A DNA stretch of 64,000 nucleotides from Crocodylus rhombifer (Eukaryota; Chordata; Crocodylia; Crocodylidae): contig JAVSML010018985.1 in the NCBI GenBank assembly GCA_038503035.1, positions 62,001 to 126,000 of the forward strand, written 5' to 3'. The position numbers were made by a program, and so were the translations under genes. Shown in pieces: positions 10,300 through 20,845 of this stretch. The notes under the pieces are model-generated. The model saw nothing but the letters and a program-made list of their open reading frames with translations. It did no database searches and was not told where the DNA came from. Within the stretch, counting starts at the first letter, position 1; each line of letters opens with the position of its first letter.

Positions 10300-12265
10300 C
10301 AGTCTGGTCCAAAGTGGCAGATCTCCAGCACATCACGGGACTGCAGCTAGAGCACACTGTGCTGCAGCAGACGTGCTTCTTTACGGTGACTGCAACATGA
10401 AGCATTCAATGCATACACACAACTATGGACGTGGGGAAAAGGGCCTGCAGCCCTGGTTTCTAAAATGAAAAGGTAAAAACTGGTTTTAAACAGAGACATG
10501 AAGTGGGCCTAAAACATAAGTCCCTTTTTATTTTACCTTTTAAAAACCTGACCTATTTACCTTTCCCTTTCAAAAACGGAAGCTGCTCCTGGATCTCTCT
10601 TGCATATTAGTCTTTCCTCTCAGGTGGGTAGGAATAGTTTGCTGCCTTCCAACATGGCACCTATCTTCTGGCTGCACGATAATGAGAAAGCCTGCTGCCT
10701 GTCTCTTAACAGTGAAGCTTGTAGAGAACTCTGATTTACTAACCCCAGCCTTAGTAGCACTTAGCTTCTTTATAAGCCATAATTGCTTTCTGCTGTCCTT
10801 GCTTCACTCTCTAGAATGTTTTACTGAACTGATCTGTCAAGAGCGCATGATCTGATTCAGTGACAGCTCACGGTGCCTGGTGCCAAGCGCAGAATGGAAA
10901 TGGCACCCAGGTTTTGGTAAAATGGGATGGGGGGGGGGGGGCATTCTTCTGCTAACCCTATTCTTCCTAACTAACTTCCAGAGCTTCCTCTCCTGCTGAA
11001 TGAAGTGTCTCTAATTCTCTTGAGTGGGAGGGAATGAAAAAGGCTTGAAGTATATGAAATCTCTGGGCAAATTCAGGCTGCAGAATTTGATTTCCATAAC
11101 AGCTGTATGAATCTGAAATAACTTCAGGCTCCAGTGGAGCTGGACTGGACCACAGTGATGTAATTAATACCAGAATCTGGTCCAGAGCGAGGCTTTTAAA
11201 TTTCACTAATTAAATGACATTTTCTAATCTTTGTTTAGCTGCTTACTCATTTTAAAGTATAGATAGGCTTCTGGCTAACTTCACACTAGGGGTATCTTTC
11301 TAGAAGCCTGAAAAGTTGCTCATAAATACTGAGTTATGCTTTTATCAGTAGAATGATATATTACAATCTGAGTGAAAACTTAATTAAGAATTTGATTTGG
11401 AAAAAAAACCAAACCCAAGTTCAACTGATCTGGCTGTTTGAAAGTCCTGCTGTTGGGACCAGTGAACAAGGTTAATATAAGCAGACCAGCTGTCTGGACC
11501 TGGTCTTTGGAAGCTGGTTCCCGACCCTGACATGCTACCTCTCAGGGGCACCTGCAGTTCTGAAGAGCACAATAATACATATCCTTTTTCTAAGCCCATC
11601 TGCTTCAAAAATCCTGTTTCTCCATCCTTATGAAGGAACTCACTCTTTGGGGAGAGAGGCTCAGAAATACCCAAGAGATTCATGTGCTAAATTGCCTTTG
11701 TGTTAAGCACCTTGGATTTATTGTGCTGCAAATTCTAGCCTGCTCTGAACTGCGGCATATAATAAAACGTCAAGCCTGGTGTCTGCCCAACTGAGGGACA
11801 GCTTTCCTTGTTAAACAGGAAGGAGAGAGAGAAAAACTGTGACTCTCGTGCTTCCGCCGTCCAACCCATCACACCCTGCTGCAGACCCAGGAACAGACAG
11901 AGCCCAGAAAGAAACCAAAGAACACATGGCTGCTGCGGGCCCAGCCATTCCCAGTAGGTGCTTTTTCAGGTCGGGGTGCAAAAAGGGCAAAAGTGTGCGA
12001 ATTGCATAAATAGTTTACTGAGCTACTGAAGATTAAATAGCTGCCAATTACTAACACAAGAAGTATAAGGAATAAACGAGCAGAACTGAAAGTCAAATGC
12101 TTAATCAAAATGATGACTGATTTGGCATGAGAGAGACTGGCAGGATAATTCATGTGACTTGAATATTGCTATGGAAAGGTACAGCTGGAAGGAGAGGCAG
12201 GGAGGAGATTTTATGTTCTATACCAAAAATGAATGTGTTTTCTCTGAGCTTCAGAATGTAGTGGG
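10300..12265. other. Unique-looking sequence
   Basis: No gene, RNA or confident repeat was seen. It contains a 13-base G run at about 10929-10941. A minus-strand frame of 99 codons at 11384-11683 has no recognisable domain. Confidence 0.4.
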
Positions 12266-12273
12266 GGAGACCT

Positions 12274-12905
12274 GATGAAATTCTCTGGGTAAAGATGAAA
12301 GGGAGCAAGAAGAAAGGCAGTGCCACGGTAGGAGTTTGCTGCAGACCACCAGCCACGAAGGTCAGGTGGATGCAGCTTTTTTTCTTTTGAGCAACTCACT
12401 GACTAATCCAAGGCACAGGGCTTGGTGGTAATGGGAGACTTTACCCAGACATCTGCTAGGAAAGTAATACCACAGGACACAGACTGTCCAGCGTGTTCTT
12501 GGAAAGCATCAGGGATAACTTTTTAAAATGGAGGGTGGACAAAGCAATGGGGATTGATGAGAGCCACTTCCACATAGTGACCCTTGGTAACCTCTCTGAC
12601 AGCCAAGAGCTCCCGCACTGGCAAAAACACCAAAGCGCACAAAGATAAAGATACAGAGACCATTTTTGTCATGTGGAAGAAGGACAAAGCAACCAGAAGG
12701 GCAACACTTCTAGATTTGATTCTGCCCAGAAACAGCTTGAGATGGAAAGATGGAAGACAACTTAGGTGATTCTTAGGCGAGAAAGGAAGAAAAACAGAAT
12801 AAAGGAAATGGACTTCAGGAAAACAGACTTTGGTAACACAGAGTTGATGGGCAAGATCCAATGGGACACAAAGTCTAAGGGTGAAGGAAATTCAGGAGAA
12901 CTCCC
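12274..12905 (+). mobile_element. Old CR1 LINE, ORF2 endonuclease-to-RT region (degraded)
   Basis: Successive blocks follow old CR1 ORF2: 'ggagtttgctgcagaccacc' (12331 on), 'atgggagactttacccagac' (the GDFN-type endonuclease motif area, 12431 on), 'cttctagatttgattctg' (12708 on, LDLIL), and 'ggacttcaggaaaacagac' (12810 on). Stops and indels abound. This is the upstream half of an ORF2; the RT is not present. Confidence 0.6.
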
Positions 12906-12979
12906 AGTTTCTTAAAGAAACAGCAGTTCATGCTTGTGCCCTCAGTATCACAGGGTGAAGACAGGATAGGAAATGCAGT

Positions 12980-13065
12980 AAGAGAACGCAAGTGCCAGAC
13001 TGCTCGCACCAGGGGTCCACCTAGCCTAGTGTCGTGTCTCTGACAGCGGCAGCCACTGATGCTTC
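12980..13065 (-). mobile_element. CR1 LINE 3' region, part 1 (minus)
   Basis: Read on the plus strand, 'cagactgctcgcaccaggggtccacctagcctagtgtc' is the inverse of a standard CR1 3' untranslated block and closely parallels 20870-20900. It is interrupted by a hAT-like element and resumes at about 13286. The junction at 13050-13065 is uncertain by some 15 bp. Confidence 0.5.
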
Positions 13066-13285
13066 CCGTGTAGCACAAGTGACAGGGGCAGCCTGTGTGT
13101 GGCACGCAGCAGGCTGGGGAGAGGTCAGGCAACATGGCAGCAGGAAGAGCAGGGAGCAGAGCAGCAGATTCGGCAGTGAGTACAGCGCAGGGAGCCAAAA
13201 GCAGAGCAGGAGCTGGGGCAGGGGAAGGGATTTGGAGTAGCACTCAGGGAGGGCACAAAGCTAATTTGTGGTTTGCTTCCCCGTT
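13066..13285 (+). mobile_element. hAT-like 'gcagagcagcag' family element, copy 1
   Basis: It shares an ordered series with copies at 38.6 kb (inverted) and 41.0 kb: 'caagtgacaggggcagcctg', 'gtggcacgcagcag', 'gcagagcagcagatt', 'ggcagtgagtacag', 'gctaatttgt'. It lies inside a minus-strand CR1. The left terminus is not clear here. It encodes nothing recognisable, and the 87-codon frame over it is repeat-driven. Confidence 0.55.
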
Positions 13286-13565
13286 GTATGAACAGGGTTT
13301 ATATAGAGTGGTCTGTCCTCCGTCATACTCTTCCTGGCATCTGCCATCATTGGTTTAGAGATCCATCCCTGGCTATTTTGTTTAATGGCCATTAGTGGAT
13401 CTATCATCCATGAATTTATCTAGTCCATTTTTGGACCTGGCTATACTCTGTGCTTCTACACTCCCTGTGGTAATGTGTTCCACGAGTTAATGACATGCTG
13501 CATAAAAATGACTTCCTCTTGTTACTTTTAAACATGTCTGTCTGTGCAGCAAGGTTGTTTGCTAC
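13286..13565 (-). mobile_element. CR1 LINE 3' region, part 2 (minus)
   Basis: It continues the CR1 after the hAT-like insertion. On the plus strand 'catgaatttatctagtccatttttgga' (13409 on), 'atgtgttccacgagttaatgacatgctgcat' and 'aatgacttcctcttgttac' are inverse CR1 3' sequence. The region 21070-21185 holds the same series, so both belong to one family. Confidence 0.6.
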
Positions 13566-13949
13566 ACTGTGGCCTCTGAAGTGACCTGAACTCAATGAGG
13601 AATTATGTAACCTGTGCAAACTAGCTCCAATTACTAAAGCTGAATTTAAAGGAAAAGTATGAGTAGGTAAGAACACAAGTAGAAACGCCAAGGCACAAAA
13701 TGAGATGCAAATAATGAGTGAAAGAAGTGGAACACGGAAACATTCTGTAAGTACATTTGTATTCGAAGGAAGCCCAAGGAAAGTCAGTCCACCACTCAGT
13801 GAGGATAGAAAACTAATAGGATTATGCTGATAATGCCAAAGTCTTCAGTGCCCCTTTTTGCTTTGGTCCTGTGATCAGATGGCTAACATAATTAGCACTG
13901 GTAACCAGGGAATAGGAATTAAAGCTAGAACAGGGAGGGAATAGGTTTG

Positions 13950-14248
13950 AGACTTCTTAAATGTTCATTGGGTCCAACTGCTTTGAAAACTTCATCCTAG
14001 AAAACTGCCTGAAGCAGTCTCAGAGCTATTAATGATTCTGTGAGAACTCATGGATGATAAGTTATGTTCAGGAAGCCTGGAAAACAGAAGCATAATGCAT
14101 GTCCTTTAAAAAAGGAGGACCCAGTGAACTATACACAAGCCTGTCTGACTTCAGTTCCTTGGAACCATACTGGAATAAATAACCAACTAGTCAATTTGTA
14201 AGTACATAGAAGATAATAAAAGTGATAAGCAGCAGCTGATGTGAATTT
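13950..14248 (+). mobile_element. Old CR1 LINE, layer 1 of nested stack, segment A
   Basis: CR1 ORF2 finger region. 'cttcatcctagaaaactgcctgaagcagtctc' (13989 on), 'gtgagaactcatggatgataa', 'aaaaaaggaggacccagtgaacta' (14107 on; the KKG-x-N-Y motif of RT), 'gactggagcaaat'-like 'tactggaataaataac', and 'gataagcagcagctgatgtgaatt' follow old CR1 order. It stops at 14248, exactly where a minus-strand CR1 tail begins, and its next expected bases reappear at 15261. It is broken by stops and has no functional product. Confidence 0.65.
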
Positions 14249-15260
14249 CATACATTTCATAGACATCAGGGCTGGAAGGGACCTTGGGAAATCATCGAGT
14301 CCAGCCCCCTGCCCAAAGGGCAGGAAGTCAGCTGGGGTCATAGGATCCCAGCAAGATAAGCATCCAATTTGCTCTTGAAGGTGTTCAATGTAGGTGCTTG
14401 AACCACCTCCGCTGGCAGGCTGTTCCAGACCTTGGGGGCTCGGACAGTAAAGAAATTCTTCTTATGTCCAGCCTGAAACTGTCTTGCAGAAGTTTGTGAC
14501 CATTCGACCTCGTCATCCCTTGGGGCGCTCTGGTGAACAAACGTTCCCCCAGATCCTGGTGGTCACCCCTGATAAACTTATAGGTGGCCATCAGATCACC
14601 CTTGAGCCTACGCTTTTCCAGGCTAGAGAGTCCCATGTCTCTCAGCCTGTCATCGTAAGATCTATTTTCCTGACCTCTGATCATGCGCGTGGCTCTCCTC
14701 TGGACTCTCTCAAGCTTCTCCACATCCTTTTTGAATTGTGGAGCCCAAAACTGGATGCAGTACTCCAGCTGCGACCTCACCAAGGCCGAGTACAAGGGGA
14801 GAATGACGTCCCGGGATTTGCTCGAGAAGCATCTATGGATGCACGCCAGCATTTTGGTCGCTTTACTAGCCGCAGCATCGCATTGCAGGCTCATGTTCAT
14901 CTTGTGGTCAATGATGACCCCCAAGTCTCTTTCTTCTGTAGTGCTATCCAACGTAGCACTGCCGAGCCTATAAGGATGCTGCAGGTTTTTCCTCCCAAGG
15001 TGGAGAACCTTGCATTTTTCGGTGTTAAACACCATGAGGTTCTCGTCTGCCCATTTGCTGAGCTTGTCCAGGTCAGCCTGGATCACCCGCCTATCTTCTG
15101 GCGTGGATGCTTTGCCCCAAAGTTTGGTGACATCGGCGAACTTGGCCAGTCCACTCCTGACTCCAATGTCCACATCATTAATGAAGATGTTGAACAGTAA
15201 GGGTCCAAGGACAGAGCCATATCAAGACCCACTCCCCGGTGCTGCTCTCGGGGGGCCCAA
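14249..15260 (-). mobile_element. Younger CR1 LINE copy a (subfamily 1), 5'-truncated
   Basis: The 3' end lies at the left ('tttcatacatttcatagacatc', short tandem CR1 tail), followed inversely by the 3' untranslated block 'ctggactcgatgatttcc' and ORF2. It reaches back to just past the RT active site. It is closely related to the copies at 22.3-23.0 kb and 58.35-59.27 kb. It is inserted in old CR1, whose sequence resumes at 15261. The extreme right 30 bp are uncertain. Confidence 0.85.
14385..15173 (-). pseudogene. CR1 ORF2 reverse transcriptase remnant, C-terminal third
   Basis: A 262-codon frame encodes the palm-to-thumb and C-terminal part of CR1 ORF2, the LINE protein that reverse-transcribes its RNA at the target site. 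Near residue 12 the active site reads FADV (15129-15140) instead of FADD, so the second catalytic aspartate is lost. It is followed by KCKVLHLGRKN, DLGVIIDHKMN, the IHRCFSSKSRDVILPLYSALVRSQLEYC block and LERVQRRATRMIRGQ. The natural C-terminus (VWNSLPAEVVQAPTLN in the 58-kb copy) is lost to a frameshift near 14440. There is no endonuclease and no RT fingers. It is certainly non-functional. Confidence 0.85.
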
Positions 15261-15296
15261 GTCTTATCAAGAACAAATCATGTTAAAGAAACCTAG
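15261..15296 (+). mobile_element. Old CR1 LINE, layer 1, segment B
   Basis: Only about 36 bp: 'tatcaagaacaaatcatg' then 'ttaaagaaacctag'. This is the sequence expected directly after segment A in old CR1 (the region just before the F-FD-V part of RT). It is sandwiched between the minus-strand CR1 and the second LINE, which fixes both insertion points. Confidence 0.6.
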
Positions 15297-16727
15297 TCTA
15301 CTTTTGTCCCCTTCTTCAAGAAAGTGGACAAGTCCGTGTGTGGGAACTATCGAGACACTGCCCTCCTCTCCGTTGCTGGGAAGGTTCCTACTCGCATCCT
15401 CTTGGGTCACCTCCTCCCCCTTGCTGAAGATGTCCTTCCAGAATCCCAGTGTGGCTTTAGACCATCTCAGGGTACCACCGACATGATTTATGTTGCATGA
15501 CAGACCCAGGAGAAGTATAAAGAGCAACGCCAGGAGCCGTTTATGGCATTTATTAACCTAACCAAGGCTTTCAGCACCATCAGTCGTGAAGCCTAATGGG
15601 AGGGGCTGGCTAGGTTTGGTTGTCCACTGAAGTTCATCAGTGTCCTTGGGCTACTTCATGACGGGATGGCCGCCACAGTCCTTTGCAATGAGTCAGAGAC
15701 AGACCTGCTTACCATCCATACTGGTGTCAGGCAGGGCTGCATCATTGCCCCAACCCATTTTTCCATCTATTTTACTGTGCTTTTGACCCTCATCTGTGAC
15801 CACCTTCCTCCCGGAATTGGGGTTGAGTATTGAATGGATGGTCAGCTTTTCAACCTGCGGTGCCTTCACAGCAAAATGAAAGTTGCCAAGACGGGCATCA
15901 CTGACAACGGTGTTATACTCGGGCAAACTGAGACCAAGCTGCAGTCTACCCTTGCCCTTTTTTCAGGTGCCTATCACAGCCTGGCACTCTCCCTTTAATA
16001 CTGGGAAGACCAAGGTGCCCCAGCACAAGCTACTCCCCTCCCCCCACAAATTCCCATTGGTGGAGAACCCCTGGAAAATGTCGAGCATTTTCCATACCTT
16101 GGCAGCCACCTCTCCCAGTCAGTCAGTCTTGATGTAGAAATCGAACGTAGGATTCACTTATCTTTCGGAAAGCTGCTTCATTGTGTCTTTGCTAGTTGAG
16201 TTCTTCAGATGGAAACTAATATCCTGGTCTACGGTGCTGTGCTTATCCCCACACTCCTCTATGGGTGTGAGATGTGAGGGACATATTGAAGCCATCTTAA
16301 GTGCCTGGAGTCATTCCATCAGTGTTGCCTCAGGAAGATCCTTTGCATTACATGGGAAGACCACTGCAGCAATGCCAGCATCCTTTTTGCAGGGAACATA
16401 ACCAACATTGAGGCCAAATATCATGAAACATCAACTCTGCTGGTCTGGCCATTGGGTGTACATGGCTGATGCTCATTTCCCAAAGCAAGTCCTCTTCTCT
16501 CAACTCAGTCCATGGTAAGAGGACCCACAGAGAACAGAGAAAACACCACAGGGACACCCTGAAAGCATTCCATAAGAAGGGTGGCATCGGTCTTTCAAAC
16601 TGGGAAATGCTGGCTGGTAACAGGTCTCGATGGTGCTTCATCATGCATGAAGCTACAACCCACTTCGCAGAGACCCATCTTGCTCAGGAAGCCAAGAAAT
16701 GGCAGAGGAGGGAGGAAAATGCACAAT
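15297..16727 (+). mobile_element. Non-CR1 LINE (C2H2-tailed), part 1, 5'-truncated
   Basis: Translation in shifting frames gives an RT unlike CR1: KKVDKSVCGNYRD, LPESQCGFRPSQGTTDMIY, MAFINLTKAFSTISREA, LLHDGMAATVLCNESE, TGVRQGCIIAPTHFSIYF, then NTGKTKVPQH, PTLLYGCEM and LESFHQCCLRKIL. This order is that of a widespread animal non-LTR element with an RTE/Ingi-like RT; the clade is not assigned. The element is split at about 16728 by a CR1 and resumes at 18743. Confidence 0.75.
15310..16720 (+). pseudogene. RT remnant of non-CR1 LINE
   Basis: The open reading frame is broken by in-frame stops (for example after MIYVA, after SREA and in YGCEM-stop) and by frame changes. The catalytic YADD motif cannot be found: the region where it belongs (about 15880-15925) reads through GITDNGVILGQTETKLQ, as if the preceding residues were lost. 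Conserved LTKAF (palm) and VRQGC (B-box) motifs remain. The endonuclease domain is absent because of 5' truncation. The C-terminal finger is found after the nested CR1 at 18790-18855. Not functional. Confidence 0.7.
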
Positions 16728-18652
16728 CAAAGGGAGCAGGAGAGCACACAAGCCTCCGTGGCTCACCAAAAGCATCCGGGAATGTCTCCTTGCTAAAAAG
16801 GAGGCTTACACCCAATGGAAAGAAGGGGTCATCACCAGGGAGGACTATTCTGTAGTTGCTCGGGGATGTAGGGGGGCAGTTAGGAAGGCCAAGGCAGAGA
16901 TGGAACTGGGGCTAGCTTCCCAGATTAAGGACAATAAGAAGTCCTTTTTTAAATACGTAGGGGGTAAAAAGAAGGTCCCGGGTAATGTGGGGCCCTTGCA
17001 GGACGCCATGGGAAACTTGGTCGTCACACCAGACAGCAAAGCTAACATGTTTAATGATTTCTTTACCTCCGTCTTCCTAAGTAGGAGCCAGAACAGCCAC
17101 CTCCCTGCTGGGCCCCCCTCGGGCCCCGGGGGAGGCACACCTGGGCCACGGGTTAGCGAGGATTTAGTTAGGGAGCTTCTGGAGGGGCTGGACGTATTCA
17201 AGTCAGCCGGCCCGGATGATCTCCACCCTAGAGTTGTAAAGGAACTGGCCGAGGTCATTGCAAGTCCCCTAGCATGGTTTTACGAGCTCTCGTGGTGCTC
17301 TGGTGAGGTACCGGAGGACTGGAAGAGGGCCAACGTGGTCCCCATCTTCAAAAAAGGCAGGAGGGAGGACCCGGGAAACTATAGGCCGGTTAGTCTCACC
17401 TCGATCCTAGGCAAGCTGTTCGAGAAAATTATGCTGGCACACATCCAGGAGGGCCCAGCAGGGGACTGCATGCTTAGGGGCAACCAGCACGGGTTCATCA
17501 GTGGCAGGTCCTGTCAGACCAACCTGGTGGCCTTTTACGATCAGATCACCAGATCGTTAGATGCAGGGGTAGCAGTGGACATCGTCTTCCTGGACTTCCG
17601 GAAGGCATTTGACACTGTCTCTCACCCTGTTCTCATTAAGAAACTGGGGGGCTGTGGTGTAGACACCCACACAGTCAAATGGGTTGCCAACTGGCTGGAG
17701 GGTTGCATCCAGAGGGTGGTAGTGGATGGGTCTTTCTCAACCTGGAAGGACGTGGGCAGTGGGGTCCTGCAGGGCTCGGTCCTCGGGCCTGCACTGTTTT
17801 ACATCTTCATCAGTGATTTGGATGAAGGGGTAAAAAGCACCTGTTCAAATTTGCTGATGACACTAAGATGTGGGGGGATGTGGGCACGTTGGAAGGATGC
17901 AACAGGCTACAATCAGACCTAGACAGGTTACAAGGGTGGGCGGACAAGAATAGGATGGGATTCAACACAGACAAGTGCAGGGTGCTGCACCTCGGGAGGA
18001 ACAACTGGCACCATACCTACAGGCTGGGGAACTCCCCTCTTGTCAGCACGGAGGCGGAAAGGGATCTGGGGGTCATCATTGACTCCAAGATGAACGTGGG
18101 CAGGCAGTGTGGAGAGGCAGTTAGGAAGGCCACCCGCACCTTGTCCTGCATCCACAGATGCATCTCGAGCAGGTCCAGGGAGGTGATCCTCCCCCTCTAT
18201 GCGGCACTGGTCAGGCCGCAGCTGAAGTGCTGCGTCCAGTTCTGGGTGCCACACTTCAGGAGGGATGTGGACAACATGGAGAGGGTCCAGAGGAGGCCAC
18301 TTGTATGATCAGGGGACAACAGGGCAGGCCTTATGAGGACAGGCTGCGGGACCTGAACCTGTTCAGCCTCCAAAAGAGAAGGCTGAGGGGGGATCTTGTG
18401 GCCTGTTATAAACTAGTCAGGGGGGATCAGCAGGCATTGGGGGAGTCACTGTTCCCCCGAGCACCACCAGGAGTGACCAGGAATAACGGTGACAAGCTGG
18501 CAGAGGGTAGGTTTAGGTTAGATATCAGGAGGCGTGACTTCACAGTCAGGGCGGCTAGGGTCTGGAACCAGCTTCCAAGAGAAGTGGTGCTGGCTCCTGC
18601 CCTGGGGGTGTTTAAGAGGAGGTTAGATGAACATCTTGCTGGGGTCATTTGA
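16728..18652 (+). pseudogene. CR1 ORF2 reverse transcriptase remnant, best preserved copy
   Basis: Three consecutive frames hold the CR1 RT and C-terminal domain, about 640 of an expected 900-1000 residues; the N-terminal APE-type endonuclease is missing. Frame 1 (to about 17840) has [88 protein letters not shown], and [10 protein letters not shown] (proline to leucine in GVPQG). A one-base loss near 17838 moves the intact FADD site (17850-17861) to a second frame, which runs through NRMGFNTDKCRVLHLG to ERVQRR. A second one-base loss near 18296 shifts to the third frame with MIRGQQGRPYEDRLRDLN and the native end FKRRLDEHLAGVI. So only two single-base deletions break it. Confidence 0.88.
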
Positions 18653-18742
18653 ACCCAGTACTCTTTCCTGCCATGGCAGGGGGTCAGACTAAATGATCTG
18701 CTCAGGTCCCTTCTGACCCTAAAAACTATGAAACTATGAAAC
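16728..18742 (+). mobile_element. Young CR1 LINE copy f (subfamily 3), nested in the second LINE
   Basis: About 2.0 kb, starting just upstream of the RT fingers and running through the natural ORF2 stop (TGA at 18650-18652) to a 3' untranslated block ('ctttcctgccatggcagggggtcagactaaatgatctgctcaggtcccttctgaccc') and a tandem tail 'aactatgaaactatgaaac'. It is flanked on both sides by the same C2H2-tailed LINE. The 5' boundary is uncertain by about 15 bp. It is the best preserved RT in the window. Confidence 0.9.
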
Positions 18743-18916
18743 ATCCTGGCCAGCAGCTGTGCTCCTACCCCTAAGGCACTACCTGTCATATCTGTGGAAA
18801 AACTTGCAGAGCATGGACTGGACTCCTCAGCCATCTTAAAGCTCACTAATAATCCTTCCCCCATGCCCCCGGCAGATGTCATCCTCGTATCAAGGGATAG
18901 CTGAAGAAGAAGAAGA
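18743..18916 (+). mobile_element. Non-CR1 LINE, part 2 with C2H2 finger and 3' end
   Basis: It resumes the LINE split at 16728. Translation from 18780 gives CHICGKTCRAWTGLLSHLKAH in two overlapping pieces: a C-x2-C-x12-H-x3-H zinc finger ending in a stop (TAA, about 18847). Such a terminal finger is a known feature of this class of non-LTR protein. The 3' end is 'tagctgaagaagaagaagac', a short GAA-repeat tail. Old CR1 continues immediately after. Confidence 0.7.
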
Positions 18917-19135
18917 CTTCTATGACTGGGTAATGGTTCTTGTGGACAGGGGAGAAGCAGTGGGTCTGAGATCTTGACTTTAGTGATGCTTTGATGCAAT
19001 TTCACTTGACATTTGCATAAGGAACCTAGCGAACCTAGTAAAATATAATGTAGATGAAACTCCTGTAAGGTGAGTGCACAACTGGCTGGAGAACAATATA
19101 CACGTCACTCTCTGGGAACTGGTTCACAATTGTGT
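18917..19135 (+). mobile_element. Old CR1 LINE, layer 1, segment C
   Basis: Text expected after segment B: 'ttctatgactgggtaatggttcttgtggacagg', then 'atcttgactttagtgatgctttgatgc' (the F-DFSKAFD RT motif area, decayed), then 'aatgtagatgaaactcctgtaaggtgagtgcacaactggctgg'. The old element then ends or becomes unrecognisable. Together segments A-C were contiguous before 4.6 kb of later insertions. Confidence 0.65.
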
Positions 19136-19785
19136 GAAATGCTGCGGCTCCCATGCTGGGGGTGGTAGTGAGCACCCAGCCCAGCATACCTCTCAGTGGA
19201 CGAGTAGGAGGGGGTGCTTGCACCCATGCTTTGGGGTCTCAAGGGTGTGGGTGATCTGTGGCTGGGAGCATTTCCACTTTTCTGCCTTCTCTTCTCTCCT
19301 GAAGGTGAGTTCAGTGAATGTCAGTAACCTGCAGCTGACCAATGTCTGGGGAGTGCTTGCCTGACTTGGGGTGGCTGGGGGAGGGGGAGCAGTGTTTGCA
19401 ACCAGGCTTTTGGGTTCTCAGAGGCTGGGGGGAGGCTCCATGGGTTGGGGAGGCTGCAGTCAGATAGGGAGTGAAGACACAGCTCATTTTTAGAAAGACA
19501 GCTTTTATTGACCATGCAGTGCAAGGGAGCTTGTAGCTGAACAGTGCCAACAAAAGGAAAAAAGGGGCACTAGGATTCTGTTCCAGGCCTTGGTGTAGGA
19601 TTAATGTGTGTAGGAGATGAAGTTCCCTACAAGGATCTTGGGTACCAGTATTGATCTTTTTTTGCCATCCTTTGACCACATACGTTGGGATTGACAGACT
19701 TCCAGTATACTGTGTCTCTGTAAAGCCAAATCTGTGCACTTAATATTACCAGAATGTAATGTTTGGTCCCAGGGGCGGGGGGGCA
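19136..19785. other. Unassigned G-rich sequence
   Basis: Purine-rich, with weak internal repetition between 19200-19260 and 19350-19440 ('gggtgcttgcacccatgctttgg' against 'gagtgcttgcctgacttgg'). No gene was recognised. Confidence 0.3.
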
Positions 19786-20038
19786 GGGCAGTTTTTTAAT
19801 TAGTGGCTCCTGGGAGCTCCTGTAATTAAAAACGCTGCAGTGTGTCATGTATTCCACGTCCCATATTTTAAAATGTCAGCAGGGACGTTTTAACTAAAGC
19901 TCATTCGACAGGCTTTAGCAAAGTACCCCTGCCACTGCTTTGAAACTCGAGATGCTGAATATGCAAGCCGCTCCAGCAGACTAGAGGAATCAAACGTGCT
20001 CCAAGCGTTGTAATTAGAATGCATCGGAGCACGTGTAT
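19786..20038. mobile_element. Palindromic MITE (copy at 19.9 kb)
   Basis: Two hairpins: 'ttttttaatta' (about 19793-19802) pairs with 'taattaaaaa' (19822-19831), and CTAAAGC (19894-19900) pairs with GCTTTAG (19912-19918), with imperfect arms 'cagcaggga' / 'cccctgcca'. 'gatgctgaatatgcaag' and 'gcacgtgtatcggcacc' recur in the 5.1-kb and 48.6-kb copies respectively. It is more decayed than those at 10 and 48.6 kb. Confidence 0.45.
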
Positions 20039-20845
20039 CGGCACCATAGAGCTCAGGTGCTTGTGGAAATCTGACTGAAAACTCTCTAAAGGAAAGCGTG
20101 AAATAGCACATGATAAAAAGATAAGTGAGAAAGGCAAGTCCAGAAGGAAAGGACCTCTCTAATCTCTTGACTGCTTAACTCGAGCATATATGGGCATAAG
20201 TTGATTTCATAGCTCCTTCTGCTGATGCCCTGGATTCTGTTTCTTTGGAAGTGAGAGGTCTTTCTCTGCTTATTCAAGCTGTTGAAGGAGACATTGGATA
20301 TCTTTGGGGGAAGATGAGGTAGAGAGCAGAATGGTCTGTTTGTCATCACAAATATCCTTTTTCTCCTGGTTACAGTTTTCTGAACTTTTTAACTGTACTC
20401 ATCACATGCTCTTCTGCTGTGGGAATCATGTGGGTAGGGAGGTAGAGGGAAGAGTGTGATTGAATTTGCAGCTGGTGATCCCTCAGCCTCCCCACAATCC
20501 AAGATGACAGGATGGTGACAGACTTCTAGCACAAGAGCAGAATGGGAGCATCTTGTCTTGCCAGACATCTTTGGCTATGCTTCCCTCCTTCCCCAGGAGA
20601 ATCTGGTCGAGAAGGCTGCAGTTGCGGTTTCTTTTCTGTTACTTATCCCTGACGGAAATGTCCTTCCTCTTGGTAGCTATGTGTGTTTAGTGGAGGGAAA
20701 TGTAGGTCTTCAGTTTTTTGAGAGTAGGTAAAATAAAAGGATTTCTGTGAGAGTAGTTGCTTTTGACTTGGGAGAAGTAATGTCTATGAATTTCTGTAAT
20801 GGAGTGGAAGGTGTTTGTGATGTAAAATCTACTGCTACATTTCTG
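20039..20845. other. Unique-looking sequence
   Basis: No gene, RNA or confident repeat was recognised; only short chance frames. Confidence 0.4.

Noticed and set aside
14484..15200. 238-codon plus-strand open frame, with similar frames at 22439-22786 (minus) and 58496-58888 (plus)
   Set aside because: They are exact antisense shadows of CR1 ORF2 in three related copies. Their resemblance to one another follows from CR1 homology, and no start context or domain supports a protein.
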